Source: Streptomyces xinghaiensis S187
GTDB lineage: Bacteria; Actinomycetota; Actinomycetes; Streptomycetales; Streptomycetaceae
DNA: 64,000 nucleotides
Direction of reading: 5' to 3'
Assembly: GCF_000220705.2 (NCBI RefSeq)
Contig: NZ_CP023202.1
Coordinates: forward strand, 1,116,001 to 1,180,000
Below the pieces are notes generated by a model. The model did no database searches. It was not told where the DNA came from and saw nothing but the letters and a program-made list of their open reading frames with translations. The translations under genes and the position numbers were made by a program. Positions 7,459 to 15,907 of the stretch are shown in pieces. Each line of letters starts with the position of its first letter. Position 1 is the first letter of the stretch.

Positions 7459-9804
7459 GTGACACAGCATCCGCCCCTTGACCCCCCTCAGAGGGGCCGC
7501 CCCCACCGCGGCAGGCGCCGCATCCTCGGCGCCGTCGCCGTCGCCGGTCTGCTGGGCACCGCCCTGTCGGGGCCCGCCATCGGAGCCGAGCCGGGCCCGG
7601 AGCTGGTCACGAACGGTGACTTCTCCAACGGCACCACCGGCTGGTGGTTCACCGCCAATCTCCCGGGCGCGGTCGTCGACGGCCGGCTCTGCGCCGAGGT
7701 CCCGGCCGGCACCGCCAACCCCTGGGACGCCATCGTCGGCCAGAACGACATCCCGCTGACCGCCGGTGAGAGCTACACCCTCCGCTACACGGCGACCTCC
7801 ACGGTGCCCGTGACCATCCGCACCAATGTGCAGATGGCGACCGACCCGTACACCGCCGAGCTCAACGCCTCCGACCAGATCGACGAGACCGCGGAGCCCG
7901 TCGAGCACATCTTCACCGCGAACGCCGACAACGAGGAGGCCCAGCTCGCCTTCCAGATCGGCGGCAGCGACGAGGCGTACACCTTCTGCGTCGACGACGT
8001 CTCGCTGACCGGCGGCGCCGAGCCGCCCGTCTACGAGCCGGAGACCGGCAGCCCGGTGCGGGTCAACCAGGTCGGCTATCTCACCCACGCGGCGAAGAGC
8101 GGCACCGTCGTCACGGACGCCACCGATCCCCTCGACTGGACCGTCCAGGACGCCGGCGGCAAGCAGGTGGCGGCCGGGAAGACCAAGCCGGCCGGCACCG
8201 ACCCGACCTCGCGCCAGAACGTCCACACCTTCGACTTCAGCAAGGTGATGACGGCGGGCGAGGGCTACACCGTCACCATCGGCGAGGACACCAGCGAGCC
8301 GTTCGCCATCGGCGACGACCTCTACTCCTCGCTGCGCTCCGACGCGCTGGCGTACTTCTACCACAACCGCAGCGGCATCGAGATCGAGGCGGACCTGGTC
8401 GGCGAGGAGTACGCGCGCCCGGCCGGCCACATCGGCGTCGAGCCCAACCAGGGCGACACCGACGTGCCGTGCCAGGAGGGCGTGTGCGACTACAGCCTCG
8501 ACGTCTCCGGCGGCTGGTACGACGCCGGTGACCACGGCAAGTACGTCGTCAACGGCGGTATCTCCGCCGCCCAGGTGATGTCCAACTTCGAGCGCACCCT
8601 GCACACCGAGGGCGCGGACGGCGCGCCGCTCGGCGACGGCAAGCTGCGGGTGCCCGAGCGGGGCAACGGCGTTCCGGACATCCTGGACGAGGCCCGCTGG
8701 CAGATGGACTTCCTGATGAAGATGCAGGTGCCCGAGGGCGAGGAGCTCGCGGGCATGGCGCACCACAAGATCCACGACGCGCAGTGGACCGGTCTGCCGC
8801 TGCTGCCCAGCGAGGACCCGCAGCCGCGCGAGCTGCACCCGCCGACGACCGCCGCCACGCTCAACCTGGCCGCGACCGGCGCGCAGTGCGCACGCCTCTT
8901 CGAACCGTACGACCAGGAGTTCGCCGCCGAGTGCCTGGAGGCGGCCGAGACCGCCTGGGCCGCGGCGAAGGCCAACCCGGACGTGCTCGCCGACCCGAAC
9001 GACGGCACCGGCGGCGGCGCCTACAGCGACGACAACGTCTCGGACGAGTTCTACTGGGCGGCGGCCGAGCTCTTCGTCACCACCGGTGAGGACACCTACC
9101 GCCAGGCCGTGTTCGGCTCCGAGCTGCACGGCGACACCGAGGCGCTCTTCCCGCGCGGCGGCCTGTCCTGGGGCTGGACCGGCGGACTCGGCTCGCTGAC
9201 CATGGCGACCGTCCCGAGCGACCTGACCGCGGGCCAGCTGGCGGACGTCCGCGCCACGGTGGCCGAGGCGGCCGACGGCTACGCCGAGGCCTCCCGCAAG
9301 TCCGCGTACGGCGTGCCGTACGACCCGGAGGGCAACCAGTACGTCTGGGGCTCCAACAGCCAGGTCCTCAACAACATGATCGTGCTGGCCACCGCCCACG
9401 AGCTGACGGGCAAGGCCGGGTACCGGGACGCGGTGCTGCACGGCATGGAGTACCTGCTGGGCCGCAACCCGCTCAACCAGTCCTACGTCACCGGGTACGG
9501 CGAGCGGGACTCCCACAACCAGCACCACCGGTTCTGGGCCAACCAGCTCGACCCCTCGCTGCCGAACCCGGCCCCCGGCTCCGTCGCCGGCGGCCCGAAC
9601 ACCGGCATCGAGGACCCGGTGGCCCAGGACAAGCTGGTGGGCTGCGCCCCGGCGATGTGCTACATCGACGACATCGAGTCCTGGGCGACCAACGAGATCA
9701 CCATCAACTGGAACGCGCCCCTGGCGTGGGTGGCCTCGTACCTGGACGACCAGGGCAGCGGCACCGTCAAGTACAAGGAGAAGAAGAAGCACCGCAAGCA
9801 CTGA
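7459..9804 (+). CDS. Secreted GH9 endo-/processive cellulase with N-terminal CBM4/9-type and Ig-like domains
   Basis: A 781-residue exported cellulase cleaving beta-1,4-glucan. Order: signal peptide (to about residue 45; RRRILGAVAVAGLLG core), CBM4/9-like beta-sandwich starting ELVTNGDFSNGTTGWW (about 50-190), CelD_N Ig-like domain from VRVNQVGYL (about 200-290), then the GH9 (alpha/alpha)6 barrel. Catalytic residues are present: GGWYDAGDHGKYVV with D355 and D358 as base aspartates, the RNPLNQSYVTGYG and HNQHHR motifs, and E746 in DDIESWATNE as acid. The protein ends in a lysine/histidine-rich tail (KYKEKKKHRKH). The GTG start at 7459 follows GGAAGGA. A perfect CebR box in its promoter implies induction by cellulose breakdown products. 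Confidence 0.95.
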   Translation: MTQHPPLDPPQRGRPHRGRRRILGAVAVAGLLGTALSGPAIGAEPGPELVTNGDFSNGTTGWWFTANLPGAVVDGRLCAEVPAGTANPWDAIVGQNDIPLTAGESYTLRYTATSTVPVTIRTNVQMATDPYTAELNASDQIDETAEPVEHIFTANADNEEAQLAFQIGGSDEAYTFCVDDVSLTGGAEPPVYEPETGSPVRVNQVGYLTHAAKSGTVVTDATDPLDWTVQDAGGKQVAAGKTKPAGTDPTSRQNVHTFDFSKVMTAGEGYTVTIGEDTSEPFAIGDDLYSSLRSDALAYFYHNRSGIEIEADLVGEEYARPAGHIGVEPNQGDTDVPCQEGVCDYSLDVSGGWYDAGDHGKYVVNGGISAAQVMSNFERTLHTEGADGAPLGDGKLRVPERGNGVPDILDEARWQMDFLMKMQVPEGEELAGMAHHKIHDAQWTGLPLLPSEDPQPRELHPPTTAATLNLAATGAQCARLFEPYDQEFAAECLEAAETAWAAAKANPDVLADPNDGTGGGAYSDDNVSDEFYWAAAELFVTTGEDTYRQAVFGSELHGDTEALFPRGGLSWGWTGGLGSLTMATVPSDLTAGQLADVRATVAEAADGYAEASRKSAYGVPYDPEGNQYVWGSNSQVLNNMIVLATAHELTGKAGYRDAVLHGMEYLLGRNPLNQSYVTGYGERDSHNQHHRFWANQLDPSLPNPAPGSVAGGPNTGIEDPVAQDKLVGCAPAMCYIDDIESWATNEITINWNAPLAWVASYLDDQGSGTVKYKEKKKHRKH

Positions 9805-9891
9805 TCCGGACCTGCCCGGTTGAGCCGCGGCGGGCGCTCCGCGGGGAGCCGCCCGCCGGCGGACCGGGACAGCGGTGAGCGATGCGGCGCG

Positions 9892-9925
9892 GCGGCCGGG
9901 GACACCAACTGGTGTTCCCGGCCGC
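9892..9925 (+). terminator. Terminator hairpin after cellulase gene
   Basis: GCGGCCGGGGACACCA (9892-9907) pairs with TGGTGTTCCCGGCCGC (9910-9925) with a single G-U wobble, followed by TTAGTTG. Confidence 0.75.
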
Positions 9926-10047
9926 TTAGTTGCGGAACGCCGCCGTCCGCCGGAGCACGGCCCGAAGGGCGGGGCGGGCCCGTCCGGCCGTCGGGCCGCG
10001 GAAGGCGCCGACCGAACCGGCCGGGCACTCCTGCCCGTTCACATCTC

Positions 10048-10075
10048 TTGACTCCCCGCTCGGCGAGCCTTTAAC
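10048..10075 (+). promoter_or_regulatory. Candidate promoter of xylanase gene
   Basis: TTGACT (10048-10053) and TTTAAC (10070-10075) with a 16-base spacer. It lies immediately upstream of the repeated GAAAC boxes. Confidence 0.55.
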
Positions 10076-10089
10076 GTCCGGGAGCCACC

Positions 10090-10119
10090 TTCCGGAAACT
10101 TTCCGGAAACTTCTGAAAC
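10090..10119 (+). promoter_or_regulatory. Repeated TTCCGGAAAC operator boxes before xylanase gene
   Basis: TTCCGGAAAC occurs at 10090-10099 and again at 10101-10110, followed by a partial TCTGAAAC copy ending at 10119. Each TTCCGGAA is a palindrome, and the junction gives GAAACTTTC, a sequence described in xylanase promoters of Streptomyces. The boxes cover the likely transcription start, as expected for repression lifted by xylan fragments. Confidence 0.6.
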
Positions 10120-10145
10120 GGTTGACCCGACACGGGAGTGCTCCG

Positions 10146-11333
10146 ATGAGACCCATCCGCTTCGCCACCGCCGCGCTCGCCACGGCCGCCCTGTCCCTGC
10201 CGCTGGCGGCGACGTCGGCCGCCGCCGACGCGCCCTCCGGCCACCCGGCCGCGTCCCACTCCAAGGCCAAAGCCAAGAACGAGCGCCTGCGCTCGGCCGC
10301 TCCCGACGGCTTCTACGTGGGCACCGCCGTGGCGGGCGGCGGCCACCACCTCGAGCAGGACTACCCGGACCCCTTCACCTCGGACCGGGAGTACCGGAAG
10401 ATTCTCGGACAGCAGTTCAACTCGGTCTCCGCCGAGAACCAGATGAAGTGGGAGTTCATCCACCCCGAGCGCGACCGCTACGACTTCGGCGCGGCCGACG
10501 CCATCGCCGACTTCGCGGACCGCCACAAGCAGGTCGTGCGCGGCCACACCCTGCTGTGGCACAGCCAGAACCCGGAGTGGCTGGAGCAGGGCGACTTCTC
10601 GAAGGAGGAGCTGCGCTCCATCCTCAAGGAGCACATCACCACCGTCGTCGGCCGCTACGCCGGCCGGATCCAGCAGTGGGACGTGGCCAACGAGATCTTC
10701 GACGAGCAGGGCAACCTGCGCACCGAGGAGAACATCTGGATCCGCGAGCTGGGGCCGGAGATCATCGCCGACGCCTTCCGCTGGGCGCACGAGGCCGACC
10801 CCGAGGCCAAGCTGTTCTTCAACGACTACGGCGTGGAGGACGACAACGCCAAGAGCGACGCCTACTACGCGCTCACCCAGGAGCTGCTCGCCGAGGGCGT
10901 GCCCGTGCACGGCTTCTCCGCGCAGGCCCACCTGAGCACCCGTTACGGCTTCCCGGGCGGCCTGGAGGAGAACCTGCGCCGCTTCGACGAGCTCGGCCTG
11001 GAGACCGCCATCACCGAGCTGGACGTCCGCATGGACCTGCCGGAGAGCGGTGTCCCCACCGAGGCGCAGCTGGAACAGCAGGCCGACTACTACCAGCGGA
11101 CCCTGTCGGCCTGTCTGGCCGTCGAGGACTGCAACTCCTTCACCATCTGGGGCTTCACCGACAAGTACTCCTGGGTCCCGGTGTTCTTCGAGGGCGAGGG
11201 CTCTGCGACGGTCATGACGGAGGACTTCGCCCGCAAGCCGGCCTTCCACGCCCTCTACAACACCCTGCTGGACGCCAAGAAGAAGGACTGCAAGAAGCAC
11301 TGGAAGGGCTGGAAGAAGGACTGGCGGCGCTGA
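10146..11333 (+). CDS. Secreted GH10 endo-beta-1,4-xylanase
   Basis: A 395-residue exported xylanase. Residues 1 to about 28 form a signal peptide (ATAALSLPLAATSAAADA). The GH10 barrel covers about 50-370: NSVSAENQMKWEF, RGHTLLWHSQNPEW, acid/base E183 in WDVANEIF, and nucleophile E291 in ITELDVRMD, all intact. It lacks the C-terminal xylan- or cellulose-binding module common in this family. Instead it ends in a strongly basic, tryptophan-containing tail (KKKDCKKHWKGWKKDWRR). The ATG at 10146 is preceded by GGGAG; the longer open frame upstream has no signal-like sequence. Together with the CE4 and GH9 genes it forms a plant-fibre-degrading set. Confidence 0.95.
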   Translation: MRPIRFATAALATAALSLPLAATSAAADAPSGHPAASHSKAKAKNERLRSAAPDGFYVGTAVAGGGHHLEQDYPDPFTSDREYRKILGQQFNSVSAENQMKWEFIHPERDRYDFGAADAIADFADRHKQVVRGHTLLWHSQNPEWLEQGDFSKEELRSILKEHITTVVGRYAGRIQQWDVANEIFDEQGNLRTEENIWIRELGPEIIADAFRWAHEADPEAKLFFNDYGVEDDNAKSDAYYALTQELLAEGVPVHGFSAQAHLSTRYGFPGGLEENLRRFDELGLETAITELDVRMDLPESGVPTEAQLEQQADYYQRTLSACLAVEDCNSFTIWGFTDKYSWVPVFFEGEGSATVMTEDFARKPAFHALYNTLLDAKKKDCKKHWKGWKKDWRR

Positions 11334-11366
11334 GGGAACGCCCCTCCGCCCACCACCCGCCCGCCG

Positions 11367-11403
11367 GGTGACCCGCCGCGATCACGGTCCGCGGCGGGTC
11401 ACC
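11367..11403. terminator. Terminator hairpin after xylanase gene
   Basis: A perfect 14-bp stem (GGTGACCCGCCGCG, 11367-11380, with 11390-11403) and a 9-base loop. The remaining 240 bases up to the Nudix gene hold no supported gene. Confidence 0.85.
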
Positions 11404-11641
11404 GGATTCCACGGAATCCACCCCGGGGCCGTCCTCGCCGCCTCGTCCCCGGCGGCGACGGGCCCGCCGCACGCGGAGCCCGCACCGGGCGCCCGCACGG
11501 TGCGACAGGGGCAGCGGCGCCGCCCCATACGGGCCGTGCCGCCGCGCTCTCCGTACCCGGGGCCACACAGGGATGCCTGCTCCGGGGGCACCGCAGAGAA
11601 CTAGAACCGGTCTCTACCCGGGAACGGCCTGCCACGCCAAG

Positions 11642-12175
11642 TCAGCGGATCGCCTCGTCCATAAGGACGTACAGCAGCCCGACCAGAGAACCGCTGCTGA
11701 CAATCTCACGCCGGTCGATCATGCCCCGCACGTCCGCCAGCGGGATCCACTCGATCCGGTCGGACTCGTTCTTTTCGGTCGGCGGACCTTCGTACGTCGC
11801 CCCATCGGCCCGGAAGACGTAGTGCTGGGAGTCGGTGATCCCATTGGCGGGCTCGGCGTAGATCAGTGGGGTAACCCGGCCGGGCCTCCAGCCGGTCTCC
11901 TCAAGGACCTCACGGGCTGCTGCGTCGGCCGGCGTCTCACCCTCTTCGACCAGGCCCATCGGCAATTCCCAGGCCCAAGCGTTCGTGATGAAGCGGTGCC
12001 GCCACATCATGAGAATTTCGCGCCTCTCATTGACAACGGCAGCCACGGCAAGGTGGCGGAGCTTGACGACGTGGTGCTCCCAGCGGTTTCCGTCCGGTGT
12101 CTCGATGTCGGTGAGCCAGAGGTTCACCCACTCGTTCTCGTAGAGCAGACGTTCCCCGTGGATCTTCCACTGCAT
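11642..12175 (-). CDS. Nudix hydrolase
   Basis: A 177-residue pyrophosphohydrolase acting on nucleoside diphosphate derivatives. The Nudix box is clear: GLVEEGETPADAAAREVLEETGW (about residues 74-96), matching G-x5-E-x7-REUxEExGU. The arrangement, with a beta-strand-rich N-terminal part and NGITDSQHYVFRAD downstream, resembles ADP-ribose/ADP-sugar pyrophosphatases, but substrate assignment in this superfamily is unreliable. The ATG start at 12175 lies inside the 3' end of the upstream gene, overlapping it by 52 bases, so the two are probably co-transcribed. Confidence 0.9.
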   Translation of the reverse strand: MQWKIHGERLLYENEWVNLWLTDIETPDGNRWEHHVVKLRHLAVAAVVNERREILMMWRHRFITNAWAWELPMGLVEEGETPADAAAREVLEETGWRPGRVTPLIYAEPANGITDSQHYVFRADGATYEGPPTEKNESDRIEWIPLADVRGMIDRREIVSSGSLVGLLYVLMDEAIR

Positions 12176-13779
12176 CGCCGCGGCCCCTCTCGATTGGCCT
12201 CCAGCGTCGCAGAACAGACAGAACGAGGTATCGGGTTCCCGATTTTCGTCACACTGACGGTTGATGGTTCAGTGGTCTTTACGGAAGATCGGAGGGCCTC
12301 TGCAAGGGTTTCGTGCGCAGCGGTCTCATGGCCGGCTGGGCCCGCGACGATCGCCGTGGCCAGGATCCAGCCGGTGATGATCAGGGCGTACGACAGCCAC
12401 TGATGTCCGCCCTCGGGGGCGAAGGCCGCCTCTTGGCCGAAGCTGATGACCGGCAGGAGTAGATCGAGAGTGTAAAAGACGACGTTGAAGTCGGGGGCCT
12501 CGTCCGCCTTGACGGGGCGTGGGTGGTCCAGGCCATACGCGATCGAGCCGATGGTCATGAGGGACAGCAGCCAGACGGCCGCGCGCAACGGGCGGAAGCC
12601 GTAGCCGACGGCGGCATCCTGCACGTATCCCCACAGCCGTCCGTACCAAGTGAGGGTGGCGCGCCGGCGGCGCTGCTTCGCGAGCTGGACGAGCCGGGCC
12701 GCGTCGTCATCACCGACGTGGCGGTAGGCCGCCGTCAACTGCTCGTAGACGTACGGCTCATAGCGGTCGCCGTCCCGCTCCAGCATCGGAAGACGGCGCT
12801 CGGCGGGCTCGTGCGGGGCGAGCACGGTGTAGGTGAGATTGCTGAGAAACACCTGGTCCGGCAGCATCTCTGGTTCGAGGGCCAGGATCTCGATGCGGGA
12901 CCGCCTGAGGTTCAGGGCGCCCTCGATACGACCGCCGCCGTGCAGCCAGAGTTCACCGAAGACACAACTGCTCGCCCGCAGTGCCGTGTCGCCCGGATGC
13001 GACAGGTGCGCTTGGACCAGGTCGAGACGGTCCGATATGCGCGAGCCCCGGAGATCGATCCGGCCCCGCGTGCGCAGGCGCCGCGCCCGTACGTGGGCTG
13101 CCACGGTGAGGTTCTGCGCGTCGAGCGCGGTGCCGCCGGGGTTGTCGAACTCGGCGTCCTGAATGTTCGTCCGCCCGGTTACGGAGGCGCCGGTAAGCCG
13201 CACCTGGCCGTGGGCGCGCATCTCCGGCGCCCACACGTCGTCTCCGATCGCGGCTTGGTTGAGTTGCAGCACCGGCTCGGAGTCGTCCGGCGCGGTGAAC
13301 TCCGCCCGCTCCATGAACAGCGCCCCGGAGATCTGGGCCCCGCCGAGCCGTACCGGCCCCCGCACACGACAGTCCGTCATCCGCAGCACTCCGTCGACCC
13401 GCACGGTCGCCGAGGTCAGACCCGGAAGAACGGAATTGCTCAGATTGAGCTGGCGCAGCCGGGCACCGTAGAGGTCGGGAACGTCGTCGAACCTGCAGTG
13501 GCTCAGCCGGATAGGGGCTTCGACCACCGCGTACTTGAGATCCAATACGCCGGTGATCCGCACACCCGCGATCTTGAGCGCGGCGATCTGCCCCTCCTCC
13601 TGCGGCGCCTTGACCAGAAGCGTCCGCAGGACACTCGCCCGTACGATCCGCTCCGCGCCCCAGGTACCGCCGAGCGCCGGATCCTCTTCCCCGGCGGCGC
13701 GGAAATCCACGGGCTCGCCGCGCGGGAAAGCCCTCCATATGCGTGCCTCGGCCGGTGTCAGATCGTTGGTCTCGCTCAC
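12124..13779 (-). CDS. Membrane protein with pentapeptide-like beta-helix domain (often annotated membrane-associated oxidoreductase)
   Basis: A protein of about 551 residues. The N-terminal two thirds consist of many short irregular repeats of the type GRIDLRGSRISDRLDL, GVLRMTDCRV and GALNLRRSRI, as expected for a right-handed beta-helix similar to pentapeptide-repeat proteins. Near the C-terminus there are two hydrophobic membrane segments (RAAVWLLSLMTIGSIAYGL and LSYALIITGWILATAIVAG). No redox motif is visible, so the common oxidoreductase label is not supported. Start: GTG at 13779, giving MSETNDLTPAEARIWRAFP; an ATG at 13803 with AAGGAAG 12 bases upstream is an alternative. Its end overlaps the Nudix gene, and the last 50 residues look unstructured. 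Confidence 0.7.
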   Translation of the reverse strand: MSETNDLTPAEARIWRAFPRGEPVDFRAAGEEDPALGGTWGAERIVRASVLRTLLVKAPQEEGQIAALKIAGVRITGVLDLKYAVVEAPIRLSHCRFDDVPDLYGARLRQLNLSNSVLPGLTSATVRVDGVLRMTDCRVRGPVRLGGAQISGALFMERAEFTAPDDSEPVLQLNQAAIGDDVWAPEMRAHGQVRLTGASVTGRTNIQDAEFDNPGGTALDAQNLTVAAHVRARRLRTRGRIDLRGSRISDRLDLVQAHLSHPGDTALRASSCVFGELWLHGGGRIEGALNLRRSRIEILALEPEMLPDQVFLSNLTYTVLAPHEPAERRLPMLERDGDRYEPYVYEQLTAAYRHVGDDDAARLVQLAKQRRRRATLTWYGRLWGYVQDAAVGYGFRPLRAAVWLLSLMTIGSIAYGLDHPRPVKADEAPDFNVVFYTLDLLLPVISFGQEAAFAPEGGHQWLSYALIITGWILATAIVAGPAGHETAAHETLAEALRSSVKTTEPSTVSVTKIGNPIPRSVCSATLEANREGPRRCSGRSTGNVCSTRTSG

Positions 13780-13946
13780 GCCGGGACTCTGGCGTGACCG
13801 CATGCGGGCCGTCAACTTCCTTACGGCGCGGCCGTGCTGCGCGGGTTCCACCTCCAGTGACAGCGGTGGACGAGCCGCAGGGCCGGAAAGTGGGCGACCT
13901 GCGGTCCGGCATCGCGAGAACCGCCCTCGACTCGCAGAACGCACCC

Positions 13947-15410
13947 TCAGGACCCCGGCCACGCCGCCGCCCGGCGGGCCCGCAGGTCGAGCACCGCGAC
14001 CGCCAGTGCCAGGGTCACCAGCGCCACGGAGACACCGAGGCTGTGGCGGAAGGCGGCCGCCCAGTCCCCGTCCCCGTTCCCTCCCGCGCCCAGGCTCGCG
14101 AAGAAGACACTTCCCGCGACGGCGATGCCCGTGGCCGACCCGATCCGCTGGCCCGTCTGCAGCACCCCGCCGGCGCTTCCGCCCTGCGCGGGCGGGACCT
14201 CGGCGAGCGTCAGCGTCTGGTTGGGCGAGATGACCGAGCCGCCGCCCAGCCCCGCGAGGAGCAGCGGCAGCGCCATGGCCAAGCCCGCCTGGTGGCCCGG
14301 CACCTGGTACACCGCCAGCATCACACCGCCCAGCCCGGCCGCCACCGCCAGCAGCCCGGCGACGACCAGCGCCCGCCCGTACCGGTGGACGAAGCGCCCG
14401 CTGAACGCCGCCGCGAGCGCCGATCCGAGGGCGAAGGGCGTGATGGACAGCCCGGCCTGCAGGGCGCTGTAGCCCAGCCCCGACTGGAGGTAGAGCGTGA
14501 AGACGAAGAAGATCGAGGTGAACCCGGCGAAGTAGAACAGCATGATGAGCGACCCCAGCGCGTAGGAGCGCAGCCCGAACAGCCCCATGTCGACCAGCGG
14601 TTGGGCGTGCCGCGCCTGCCGCAGCTCCCACCGGACGAAGACCGCGAGGAACACCAGCGCGGCCGGGATCAGCAGCCATTTGCCCGCGCCCCGCCACTGC
14701 TGCGCCTCGACCAGGGGGAGCAGCAGCAGCGCCACGCCGGCGCCGAGGAGCAGGATGCCGACCGGGTCCAGGTCGCGCGCGCAGGGCTTGGTCGCGTTCT
14801 CCGGACCGGGCAGCAGGAAGCGCGCCAGCACCAGGGCGAGCAGGCAGACCGGCAGGTTGACGTAGAAGATCCACCGCCAGCCCTGCTCCGGCCCGAAGAT
14901 CTGGATGATGACCCCGCCGAGCACCGGACCGACAGCCGTGGAGAGCCCGATGACGGTGCCGAAGTAGCCGAAGGCGCGGCCGCGTTCGGCCCCGCGGAAC
15001 ATCTGCTGGATGAGCGCCGAGACCTGCGGGGTGAGGATGCCGCCCGCGAGCCCCTGCAGGAACCGGGCGAGCACCAGCCAGGTGGAGGACTGCGCCGCCC
15101 CGCACAAGGCGCTGGCCACGGTGAACAGGCTCATCCCGATCATGAACATCCGGCGCCGGCCCCGGGCGTCCCCGATCCGTCCGGCGGGCACCAGCAGCAG
15201 GCCCAGCGCGAGGGCGTAGCCGGAGAGCACCCACTGGATGTCGCTCTCGGGCGCATCCAGTCCCTCGCGGATGGAGGGCAGCCCGACGTTGACGATCGAG
15301 ATGTCGAGCAGCGTGATGAACCCCGAGAGCAGGCAGACGGCGAGCGCCTTCCAGCGGTTGGGGTCGGGGACGTACGCGGGCTCGGCCGTGCCGGCAGCCT
15401 TGTGGTTCAC
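13947..15410 (-). CDS. MFS drug/metabolite exporter, DHA2 (14-TMS) family
   Basis: A 487-residue membrane transporter that should export small molecules using the proton gradient. Visible features: an N-terminal helix with LDISIVNVGLPSIREGL (DHA2 motif D1), GRIGDARGRRRMF (motif A, loop 2-3), RFLQGLAGGILTPQ (motif B) and GPVLGGVI (motif C, antiporter signature), plus about 14 hydrophobic segments. The GTG start at 15410 follows GAGAGG six bases upstream. It is divergent from the terpene operon starting at 15908 and is the natural candidate for exporting its product, though no regulator gene is adjacent. Confidence 0.88.
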   Translation of the reverse strand: MNHKAAGTAEPAYVPDPNRWKALAVCLLSGFITLLDISIVNVGLPSIREGLDAPESDIQWVLSGYALALGLLLVPAGRIGDARGRRRMFMIGMSLFTVASALCGAAQSSTWLVLARFLQGLAGGILTPQVSALIQQMFRGAERGRAFGYFGTVIGLSTAVGPVLGGVIIQIFGPEQGWRWIFYVNLPVCLLALVLARFLLPGPENATKPCARDLDPVGILLLGAGVALLLLPLVEAQQWRGAGKWLLIPAALVFLAVFVRWELRQARHAQPLVDMGLFGLRSYALGSLIMLFYFAGFTSIFFVFTLYLQSGLGYSALQAGLSITPFALGSALAAAFSGRFVHRYGRALVVAGLLAVAAGLGGVMLAVYQVPGHQAGLAMALPLLLAGLGGGSVISPNQTLTLAEVPPAQGGSAGGVLQTGQRIGSATGIAVAGSVFFASLGAGGNGDGDWAAAFRHSLGVSVALVTLALAVAVLDLRARRAAAWPGS

Positions 15411-15608
15411 ATGCGGCCTCTCGTGTGATCGCCTCGTCCGAGGATGACGCACCCGGGCGGTGCCGTGCGGTATCCCCGGCGTACCGCGGACGTCGCCGGC
15501 CCCGGGTGCCCCCGGGCCCCGCCTCCGCCGTGCTCCTCGTCCCCGGCCGCGCACCCGTCCCCGGCGGTGCGCCGGAGCTGCCGCCCCGTCACACCTTCCG
15601 GACGGCCT

Positions 15609-15620
15609 GAGAGCGCTCTC
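15609..15620. promoter_or_regulatory. Perfect 12-base palindrome GAGAGCGCTCTC between exporter and terpene operon
   Basis: Located in the otherwise empty 500-base divergent region (15411-15907). It matches the CebR consensus at 11 of 14 positions when extended to 14 bases, so it may be a site for a LacI-family-type regulator. No gene is supported in the rest of this intergenic region. Confidence 0.4.
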
Positions 15621-15907
15621 CCGGTGTCTCGGCGGTGTGTCCCCACCGGGCCGCTCCGCCTGCCCGCACGTCTGCCTCTTCGTCCTCTCTTGGGCCGGTC
15701 CGCTGTCATCGGCGTGCGCGGAAGCGGCAGGGTGTGGCCCATTCCGCGGCGTGCTTCCGCGGTGCCGCGACGGCCCCGCCGGGCGCCCGCCGGCCCGGCG
15801 CACCGGCCCACCTCGTACCCCTCGACCCCTCGACCCATCGACCCCCACCACCTCACGCTCACCGCACAGTCCCGAAGACGCGCACAGCACGTGAAGGCGA
15901 GGATCGT

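Noticed and set aside
6979..9801. A 940-codon open frame on the minus strand opposite the GH9 cellulase gene
   Set aside because: It is antisense to a gene with full domain and catalytic evidence; its Val/Gly/Arg-rich translation has no domain features. Long antisense frames are expected at 72% G+C.
12124..15234. One continuous 1036-codon frame on the minus strand joining the beta-helix membrane protein with upstream sequence
   Set aside because: Upstream of 13803 the frame is only the shadow of the MFS transporter gene, which is read in another frame with full transporter motifs. The real gene starts at about 13779.
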